From a virus, in the IMG/VR virus record IMGVR_UViG_3300048686_000781, positions 1 to 45,231 of that record: a stretch of 45,231 bases of DNA. One strand, given 5' to 3'. Under the pieces are notes generated by a model, which saw nothing but the letters and a program-made list of their open reading frames with translations, made no database searches and had not been told where the DNA came from. The position numbers and the translations under genes were made by a program. Below are positions 40,347 through 45,231 of the stretch, in pieces (positions within the stretch are counted from its first letter, which is position 1; each line of letters starts with the position of its first letter).

Positions 40347-40592
40347 ATGAATTCACGAATCATTTATCCAACTGACGATGGAGTGTCCGTCATTGTTCCA
40401 GCACCTGAGTGTGGTTTAACCATTGAGGAAATTGCCGCCAAGGATGTGCCAGTAGGCAAGCCCTATAAAATCGTCGATGTGGCAGACATTCCAACAGACC
40501 GTACATTTCGTGCAGCATGGGAAACAGAGATTACTGATCCAGATGGTCACGGTATCGGCCACGAGGCATGGTTTGCTGCACAAGAGTCATAA
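40347..40592 (+). CDS. Small fibre-associated protein, 81 aa (copy 1)
   Basis: Begins MNSRIIYPTDDGVSVIVPAP and continues CGLTIEEIAAKDVPVGKPYK, IVDVADIPTDRTFRAAWETE, ending HGIGHEAWFAAQES. A second copy at 44946 is almost identical and follows another fibre with the same tip. The constant pairing with the fibre tip suggests an assembly chaperone or tip-binding protein; that is inference. The ribosome site AAAGGA lies upstream. Confidence 0.7.
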   Translation: MNSRIIYPTDDGVSVIVPAPECGLTIEEIAAKDVPVGKPYKIVDVADIPTDRTFRAAWETEITDPDGHGIGHEAWFAAQES

Positions 40593-40629
40593 CAGTTTCT
40601 GAACGCTAACTAAATATTGATACAAGGGG
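40503..40629 (+). repeat. 127-bp direct repeat, copy 1
   Basis: Bases 40503-40629 are identical to 45105-45231, at an offset of 4602. The repeat covers the last 29 codons of the 81-aa gene and the 37 bases after its stop, including a CTAAATA motif and an AAGGGG ribosome site. Copy 2 reaches the window edge, so the repeat may be longer. Confidence 0.95.
40610..40616 (+). promoter_or_regulatory. Late-promoter-like CTAAATA in the repeat
   Basis: CTAAATA, a variant of the T4 late motif also noted in aquatic T4-like phages, lies 18 bases before the ATG at 40635 with AAGGGG between. It is carried by the 127-bp repeat and so also occurs at 45212-45218. Confidence 0.4.
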
Positions 40630-40634
40630 TTAAA

Positions 40635-40883
40635 ATGATTACGATTAATATGTCCAAAGCAGTCAAGATTAAACAAGATCAAATTCGTGCTGAACGCAAA
40701 CCATTGCTTGATGAACTTGATGTGAAATTTATGCGAGCCGTGGAATCTGGAAATGCTACGCTACAAGCTGAGATTGCTGCTAAGAAACAAGCCTTGCGGG
40801 ATTGTACACAAGATCCAGCCGTGGTGAATGCAACCACGCCTGAGGAACTGAAGGCTGCACGACCAGCAGCATTGGCTTCGTAA
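40635..40883 (+). CDS. Small tail-assembly-like protein, 82 aa
   Basis: The start at 40635 (AAGGGG a few bases upstream) gives MITINMSKAVKIKQDQIRAE then RKPLLDELDVKFMRAVESGN, IAAKKQALRDCTQD and TPEELKAARP. The helical, charged pattern is like small chaperone-type proteins found beside tail fibres in many phages. It uses the ribosome site inside the 127-bp repeat; a second copy may follow outside the right edge. Confidence 0.65.
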   Translation: MITINMSKAVKIKQDQIRAERKPLLDELDVKFMRAVESGNATLQAEIAAKKQALRDCTQDPAVVNATTPEELKAARPAALAS

Positions 40884-40904
40884 CACAAGAGTAGGATTGC
40901 TCGT

Positions 40905-41471
40905 ATGCCGATTCAAGATCCCGTTATTGTTGCGAATACCTCGATTACGACGCCGACGATTAGTTCACCGACCATTAGCGGCACACCTGTGATGAGTGCG
41001 AGTGTAATTACTTCAGGGACAGCGAATACATCATTGTCAGGAACCGCAATTGACTTTACAGGTATTCCGTCGTGGGTGAAGCGAGTGACGGTGATGCTCA
41101 ATGGAGTGAGTACAAGCGGTTCAAACATATTGTTATGTCAGTTAGGAACATCTTCGGGCGTTGTTATCAGTGGATATGTTGGTTCTGGTGGGGTAACAGG
41201 AATTTCAAATACCGCAGGAACCAGAACTGACGGGATTCCTTTGGAAGGTACAGGTTCAGCATCGTTCGCTATATCTGGATCTCTTATTCTCACTTTACTA
41301 TCATCAAATACTTGGGTGGGATCGGGAACCTACGGAACGTCTGGAAGTAATTATTGTTTTTTTGGAGGGGGTTCTATTGCTCTGGGAGGAACATTGGATA
41401 GGGTTCGCATTACATCTGGCGGATCAACTGATACCTTTGACGCAGGTTCTATCAATATTCTCTACGAATAA
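40905..41471 (+). CDS. Short tail fibre protein, 188 aa
   Basis: The N-terminal ~50 residues form a shaft (TPTISSPTISGTPVMSASVI). They are followed by a domain beginning GTAIDFTGIPSWVKRVTVML and NGVSTSGSNILLCQLG, a common receptor-binding-type domain of phage fibres, and it ends RITSGGSTDTFDAGSINILY. Part of the shaft DNA (CCGACGATTAGTTC) also occurs in the fibre at 39780, a likely recombination point. It is followed at 12 bases by an XkdW-like small gene. Confidence 0.75.
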   Translation: MPIQDPVIVANTSITTPTISSPTISGTPVMSASVITSGTANTSLSGTAIDFTGIPSWVKRVTVMLNGVSTSGSNILLCQLGTSSGVVISGYVGSGGVTGISNTAGTRTDGIPLEGTGSASFAISGSLILTLLSSNTWVGSGTYGTSGSNYCFFGGGSIALGGTLDRVRITSGGSTDTFDAGSINILYE

Positions 41472-41482
41472 GGATTTCTACA

Positions 41483-41734
41483 ATGACACGCACAGAAATT
41501 AATGTTCAAACAGGTGAACAGAGAATTATTGAAGTGAGTCCAGAAGAAATTGCTGCACTTCAAGCCGCTGAAGAAGCTCGTCTGGCAGCGATTTCGTATA
41601 CCGAGAAACGTCGTGCTGAATATCCCGATTTCCGTGACTATCTTGATGGTCTCGTCAAAAACGATCAAGCCCAGATCAATAAATATCTCGCAGACTGCGC
41701 TGCAGTCAAAGCCAAGTATCCCAAGCCTGAGTAG
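41483..41734 (+). CDS. XkdW-like small tail-assembly protein, 83 aa
   Basis: Begins MTRTEINVQTGEQRIIEVSP and has EEIAALQAAEEARL, then YTEKRRAEYPDFRDYLDGL and AAVKAKYPKP, which fit the XkdW-like pattern (Y-x-x-x-R-x-x-E-Y-P ... K-x-K-Y-P) of small proteins beside fibre genes. The 94-aa product at 43993 has the same end (KDYPSFADQFDLLY, KTKYPKS). AAGGA precedes the ATG. A chaperone role is inferred. Confidence 0.65.
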   Translation: MTRTEINVQTGEQRIIEVSPEEIAALQAAEEARLAAISYTEKRRAEYPDFRDYLDGLVKNDQAQINKYLADCAAVKAKYPKPE

Positions 41735-41745
41735 GAGCTGTCTTC

Positions 41746-42735
41746 ATGGCGTTAACACAAGTCACTGGATCCCTCATCGCGAATACCACAATTGATACTC
41801 CGAATCTCACGGCTGCGTCGCAGTATATGGGATTCAAGAACCGCATCATCAACGGCGCGATGGGTATCTGGCAACGAGGTACTTCTTTTACTGGAATAAA
41901 TAATGTCCCTACATACAGCGCAGATCGTTGGGCGGGGTTTGTTTCAGCGGTTGTATCTGGAGAACAGATCGTACAAAGCGCAAGCGTTCCTTCTGGTACG
42001 GGGTTTTTATACTCCGCTGCATTTGGTAGGACTGCCGCAAATACAAATACTAATTCAATATGGTTTAACCAGCTTATTGAATCAAACAATATGCGCGACT
42101 TAGCCGGTCAAACCGTTACTTTGTCATTTTGGGCTAAAACAGGCGCTAACTATTCTGGCGGGGCAATGACTGTAGGGATTGCTTCTGGCACTACAGCAGA
42201 TCAATCTATATCAACATACAGTGCTGGACCTGCTACGGGATATACAGGATATGCGGCGGTTATAAACACTACGCAGTCTTTAACTACTACATGGACGCAG
42301 TATTCGTTTACTGGAACAGTCGGTTCAACCGCATTAGAACTCGCAGTTTCTTTTGCATACACACCCACTGGAACAGCAGGAGCCGACGACAACATCTACA
42401 TCACCGGAGTCCAGCTAGAAAAAGGCTCTACAGCCACGAGCTTTGATTACAGACCGTATGGGACTGAGTTGATGCTGTGCCAGAGGTATTATCAAGCGGG
42501 GAAAATGTATTACGGCGGGTATGTTGCGGCGGCCGTGGGCCTTGCAACTTATAGCACTCTTCCAGTCCCTATGAGGGCTTCCCCTACGATTACAAATTCA
42601 GGCCAAACAAACGTGGGATGCTCTGGTTCGGCTGTTGCGGCAGTAGACTTTGCAACGTTGCAATTAACTGCTACTGGAAGTTCTGGTCCGGGCTTTGCCT
42701 CTGGTTCAAATTACACAGCATCTGCGGAGTTGTAA
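41746..42735 (+). CDS. Tail fibre protein with carbohydrate-binding-like domain, 329 aa
   Basis: After a short shaft (MALTQVTGSLIANTTIDTPN), it has the block FKNRIINGAMGIWQRGTSFT, YSADRWAGF, LAGQTVTLSFWAKTGANYSG, TWTQYSFTGTVGSTALELAV and YITGVQLEKGSTATSFDYRP. This beta-sandwich pattern is typical of phage fibre tips and of carbohydrate-binding modules. The C-terminal ~90 residues (MYYGGYVAAAVGLATYSTLP) probably form the tip. The next gene follows the stop with no gap. Confidence 0.8.
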   Translation: MALTQVTGSLIANTTIDTPNLTAASQYMGFKNRIINGAMGIWQRGTSFTGINNVPTYSADRWAGFVSAVVSGEQIVQSASVPSGTGFLYSAAFGRTAANTNTNSIWFNQLIESNNMRDLAGQTVTLSFWAKTGANYSGGAMTVGIASGTTADQSISTYSAGPATGYTGYAAVINTTQSLTTTWTQYSFTGTVGSTALELAVSFAYTPTGTAGADDNIYITGVQLEKGSTATSFDYRPYGTELMLCQRYYQAGKMYYGGYVAAAVGLATYSTLPVPMRASPTITNSGQTNVGCSGSAVAAVDFATLQLTATGSSGPGFASGSNYTASAEL

Positions 42736-42933
42736 ATGTATAAACAGTACAAAGACGTTATGACAAATGCTGTGGTAACACACGCAATTCTTCGCACAAC
42801 TGACAACGCCTTCATCCCATTTGACCCCGCCAACACAGACTACCAAGCCTATTTGAAGTGGCTGGAAGAAGGCAACACGCCAGAATCAGTTACCATGACG
42901 TCACTAAATAGTACAGAGAGGGAGACGATCTAG
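42736..42933 (+). CDS. Small fibre-associated protein, 65 aa
   Basis: Starts directly after the fibre stop codon (TAAATG) with MYKQYKDVMTNAVVTHAILR then FIPFDPANTDYQAYLKWLEE, a pattern often found in small proteins paired with phage fibres of this kind. The stop TAG overlaps the next GTG start by one base. A role in fibre folding is inferred. Confidence 0.65.
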   Translation: MYKQYKDVMTNAVVTHAILRTTDNAFIPFDPANTDYQAYLKWLEEGNTPESVTMTSLNSTERETI

Positions 42934-43355
42934 TGGGTTATCTTGGGAATCAAATACTGGGTGGCAATCAGCAGGTCGAATATTTCTCGGGAACGGGAGC
43001 CCAGACACAGTTTGCGCTGTCTTATTCTACGGGCACTGAAGCCTCTGTTATTGTCTGTATTTCTGGTGTCAAACAGCAAGCTAGTACCTATTCTCTGTCT
43101 AATGGCAATCTCAATTTTACAACAGCACCACCCAGTGGGACGAATAACATTGAGGTGACCTATTTGGGTTTTGCTGTGCTGGCCACGCCCTATCTCAGTG
43201 CCGATCTGTATGGGATTATTCGAATCAATGCCAATGTCATTACTCAGAATTGTACCATTACCACGGGCTATAATGGCTCCAGTGCAGGACCGTTGACGAT
43301 TGCGAATAATGTCACGGTGACCGTCGCGAATAATAGTGTCTGGCGAATCTTTTAG
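42933..43355 (+). CDS. Short fibre protein, paralogue of the 39138 N-terminus (GTG start)
   Basis: The 140-aa protein begins MGYLGNQILGGNQQVEYFSG and holds one FSGTGAQTQFALS domain, then NGNLNFTTAPPSGTNNIEVT, clearly related to the N-terminal domain of the fibre at 39138. It ends with a short Asn/Thr-rich tail. It starts with GTG like its paralogue; TAGTG joins it to the preceding gene. It may be an adaptor that lacks a tip. Confidence 0.7.
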   Translation: MGYLGNQILGGNQQVEYFSGTGAQTQFALSYSTGTEASVIVCISGVKQQASTYSLSNGNLNFTTAPPSGTNNIEVTYLGFAVLATPYLSADLYGIIRINANVITQNCTITTGYNGSSAGPLTIANNVTVTVANNSVWRIF

Positions 43356-43366
43356 GAGCATATAGG

Positions 43367-43996
43367 ATGCCGAGCAAACTTATTGTTGATAATTTTGAGA
43401 ATAGTAGTGGCGTAGTTCTGTCGTATCCTGCTGCGAATACCACGCTGGTGGGAACGGATAGCACTCAGACGCTGACGAATAAAAGTATTGTCGCATCGCA
43501 ACTCACGGGCACGATTGCCGCAGCGCGAATGCCAGCGGGGAGTGTGTTGCAGGTAGTCAATTACACGACTGGGGCAGTGGCAACGGGCACCGGCACGATC
43601 CCATCTGATGACACGATCCCGCAAAATACTGAGGGTGACCAGTATATGTCGCTGGCTATTACGCCCATCTCCGCAACCAGCAAATTGGTGATTGATGTTG
43701 TGGGACAATTTGCAAATGCTGCGGGTGGTGGTCGGTTTATGATGGCGTTATTTCAAGACACTACCGCAAACGCCTTAGCTGCGTCTACGCAAGGATTCGT
43801 TGATGCAGGAAAGCCGTTGATGCTGTCGCTCATACACTACATGACAGCAGGCACAACCAGTTCTACAACATTTAAAGTTCGCGCCGGAACATTGTCTGCG
43901 TCACCTGGAACGACAACATTCAACGGGACAGGCGGCGGACGGTTGTTGGGAGGCGTCTCATCGTCCTCCATTACCATTTGGGAGATTGCGGCATGA
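43367..43996 (+). CDS. Tail fibre protein, 209 aa
   Basis: A fibre with N-terminal MPSKLIVDNFENSSGVVLSY, the shaft-like TDSTQTLTNKSIVASQLTGT, and a tip beginning VLQVVNYTTGAVATGTGTIP, DTIPQNTEGDQYMSLAITPI, and ending SSSITIWEIAA. The ITPISATSKLVIDV pattern is a widespread fibre-tip domain. The stop overlaps the start of the following XkdW-like gene. Confidence 0.75.
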   Translation: MPSKLIVDNFENSSGVVLSYPAANTTLVGTDSTQTLTNKSIVASQLTGTIAAARMPAGSVLQVVNYTTGAVATGTGTIPSDDTIPQNTEGDQYMSLAITPISATSKLVIDVVGQFANAAGGGRFMMALFQDTTANALAASTQGFVDAGKPLMLSLIHYMTAGTTSSTTFKVRAGTLSASPGTTTFNGTGGGRLLGGVSSSSITIWEIAA

Positions 43997-44277
43997 TGCG
44001 CGATCAAGCAATTCGGAATACGCATCCATCAGTGCGAATGATTAATGAAGAGCGTTGGGCTTTTGATGCGGCTGGCAATCCTGTCGCTATCGACGAATCT
44101 CTCGTCGCCGCAGAAGTCGCTCGTCTGCACGCGGAGTATGCCGCCACACAATACCAGCGTGATCGTGCCAAAGACTATCCGTCCTTCGCCGATCAATTCG
44201 ATCTGCTCTATCATGGCGGCTATGATGCGTGGAAGGCAGTGATTCAGGATATCAAAACCAAATACCCTAAATCGTAA
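43993..44277 (+). CDS. XkdW-like small tail-assembly protein, 94 aa
   Basis: The ATG at 43993 overlaps the fibre stop (ATGA). The protein reads MMRDQAIRNTHPSVRMINEE then AFDAAGNPVAIDES and RAKDYPSFADQFDLLYHGGY, ending IKTKYPKS. The end resembles the 83-aa product at 41483. These two and the duplicated 81-aa proteins show a regular fibre then small-protein order. An in-frame upstream start at 43978 overlaps the fibre and is not needed. Confidence 0.65.
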   Translation: MMRDQAIRNTHPSVRMINEERWAFDAAGNPVAIDESLVAAEVARLHAEYAATQYQRDRAKDYPSFADQFDLLYHGGYDAWKAVIQDIKTKYPKS

Positions 44278-44286
44278 GGATACGGC

Positions 44287-44922
44287 ATGGCAGGAACTGT
44301 TGCAGTTAGTCAGATTCAGTTTGATAATGGTGCGGGAAATACCGTCACCATGATGGCTCCATCCTCCAATCAAACGTACACCTTTACGTTACCATCAGCC
44401 AATACGGGCGCACTGTTGGTCGCGAATAATATCGTGCAACTGGCTGCGGGATCCGCAGGGGGACCATCCGTGACAGCGAATACGGATACGGCGAGTGGAT
44501 TGTTCTTTCCTGCTGCGTCAACAGTGGCATTCTCCACTGCGAGTACCGAGCGTATGCGTCTCGACTCCTCTGGTAATTTGCAATTCAACTCAGGATACGG
44601 CTCTGTTGCTACAGCCTACGGTTGCCGTGCTTGGGTCAATTTCAATGGCACGGGTACGGTAGCTATTCGATCATCTGGGAATATCACTTCAATTACTGAT
44701 AACGGTGGAACGGGATCATATCGAGTCAATATCACGAATGCACTGGTCGATGCCAATTATGGCGTCGTTGGAACCTCCACGCTAGGCGATGCCGTCAATG
44801 CCGGCGATACTGGACGTCCTATCTCCATTCGCTCTCTGACGACGAGTAACTGTGAAGTTCGTATCACAGATGGTGGTACAGGTGTAGATTGTTTGTATGT
44901 CAGCGTGGTAATTTTTCGTTAA
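44287..44922 (+). CDS. Tail fibre protein, 211 aa, tip shared with the 39138 fibre
   Basis: Begins MAGTVAVSQIQFDNGAGNTV then MMAPSSNQTYTFTLPSANTG, an attachment part that differs from the 39138 fibre. From about residue 76 it carries AFSTASTERMRLDSSGNLQF and CRAWVNFNGTGTVAIRSSGN, almost the same as that fibre's tip, with a diverged end (DANYGVVGTSTLGDAVNAGD). The DNA of the shared start is nearly identical, indicating recent exchange. AAGGA lies upstream of the ATG. Confidence 0.78.
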   Translation: MAGTVAVSQIQFDNGAGNTVTMMAPSSNQTYTFTLPSANTGALLVANNIVQLAAGSAGGPSVTANTDTASGLFFPAASTVAFSTASTERMRLDSSGNLQFNSGYGSVATAYGCRAWVNFNGTGTVAIRSSGNITSITDNGGTGSYRVNITNALVDANYGVVGTSTLGDAVNAGDTGRPISIRSLTTSNCEVRITDGGTGVDCLYVSVVIFR

Positions 44923-44945
44923 TCGCATTATAGGAAAATCATCAT

Positions 44946-45194
44946 ATGAATTCACGAATCATTTATCAAAACGACGAAGGTGGTGTGGACATAATCATTC
45001 CAGCCAAAGAGTGCGGTCTAACCATTGAAGAGATCGCCGCCAAGGATGTTCCTGCAGGCAAGCCCTATAAAATCGTCGATGTGGCAGACATTCCCTCAGA
45101 CCGCACATTTCGTGCAGCATGGGAAACAGAGATTACTGATCCAGATGGTCACGGTATCGGCCACGAGGCATGGTTTGCTGCACAAGAGTCATAA
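44946..45194 (+). CDS. Small fibre-associated protein, 82 aa (copy 2)
   Basis: A second copy of the 81-aa gene at 40347: MNSRIIYQNDEGGVDIIIPA then CGLTIEEIAAKDVPAGKPYK, IVDVADIPSDRTFRAAWETE, ending HGIGHEAWFAAQES. The 5' part differs at several positions while the last 29 codons are identical at the DNA level. It again follows a fibre with the CRAWVNFNGTG tip, so fibre tip and small gene travel as a unit. Confidence 0.72.
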   Translation: MNSRIIYQNDEGGVDIIIPAKECGLTIEEIAAKDVPAGKPYKIVDVADIPSDRTFRAAWETEITDPDGHGIGHEAWFAAQES

Positions 45195-45231
45195 CAGTTT
45201 CTGAACGCTAACTAAATATTGATACAAGGGG
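45105..45231 (+). repeat. 127-bp direct repeat, copy 2 (reaches window edge)
   Basis: Identical to 40503-40629. It includes the end of the 81/82-aa gene, the CTAAATA motif at 45212-45218 and AAGGGG at the very end of the window. A second copy of the gene at 40635 is predicted just outside. Confidence 0.95.

Noticed and set aside
39138-45231. Possible diversity-generating retroelement, because fibre ends are repeated and variable
   Set aside because: No reverse transcriptase is coded in the window, and the repeats differ by ordinary substitutions rather than adenine-directed changes.
1-45231. tRNA genes or CRISPR arrays
   Set aside because: Gaps between genes are too short for tRNAs, apart from a few regions that were read and show no cloverleaf; no regularly spaced short repeats occur.

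Overview
The window is part of the genome of a contractile-tailed, T4-like phage (myovirus). The evidence is a nearly continuous set of T4 core homologues recognised by protein pattern: a dsbA-gp33-gp59-gp32 replication and late-transcription block, then head-completion, hub, tube and wedge genes (gp26, gp51, gp54, gp4, gp48, gp53, gp27, gp5, PAAR, gp25, gp6, gp7, gp8, gp10), then a large tail-fibre region. The VWA/MoxR pair, PhoH, a SleB-type hydrolase and fibre cassettes recall aquatic T4-like phages. No photosynthesis genes or tRNAs are seen and the host cannot be named. Genes are packed, often with ATGA or TAATG overlaps, and no gap exceeds 300 bases.

Layout. 1-4761 (+): a VWA protein cut by the left edge, a MoxR/CobS-like AAA+ ATPase, small ORFs, an LPP20-like lipoprotein, a membrane protein and PhoH. 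4823-10736 (+): a probable operon for DNA-base hypermodification (TET/JBP-like dioxygenase, class II glutamine amidotransferase, amidoligase, GNAT, amino-acid:DNA transferase/aGPT-pyrophosphorylase-like protein, 5-hmdU DNA kinase-like P-loop protein), followed by a PD-(D/E)XK nuclease and a 34-aa membrane protein, closed by a good terminator. 10807-14028 (+): SleB hydrolase, dsbA, 33, 59, 32 and one conserved phage protein. 14013-19245 (-): probable tape-measure/hub protein, gp51, gp26, gp54, a virion protein, and a gp4 gene broken by a zinc-finger/NUMOD3 homing-type module. 19270-38771 (+): baseplate genes. 38801-45231 (+): alternating fibre genes and small chaperone-like ORFs, with an exact 127-bp direct repeat that reaches the right edge.

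How it works together. Sigma70-type promoters (TTGACT-17-TATAAT, TTGACA-17-TATAGT, TTGCCT-17-TATAAT, TTGACG-18-TATACT) precede replication and modification genes. T4-type late motifs (TATAAATA, AATAAATA, CTAAATA) precede structural genes. The modification operon probably oxidises thymine (or another pyrimidine) in phage DNA, phosphorylates the hydroxymethyl group and replaces the phosphate with an amino-group-bearing moiety, which the amidoligase, amidotransferase and GNAT may make or elaborate. The rest builds the baseplate, tube and fibres.

The two most notable items are the hypermodification operon and the fractured gene 4, where a 38-codon stump of the original gene lies upstream of a homing-type DNA-binding module fused in frame to a second, diverged and complete gp4 that has its own internal ribosome binding site. 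All family names come from pattern recognition in the translated sequence; no database search was run.
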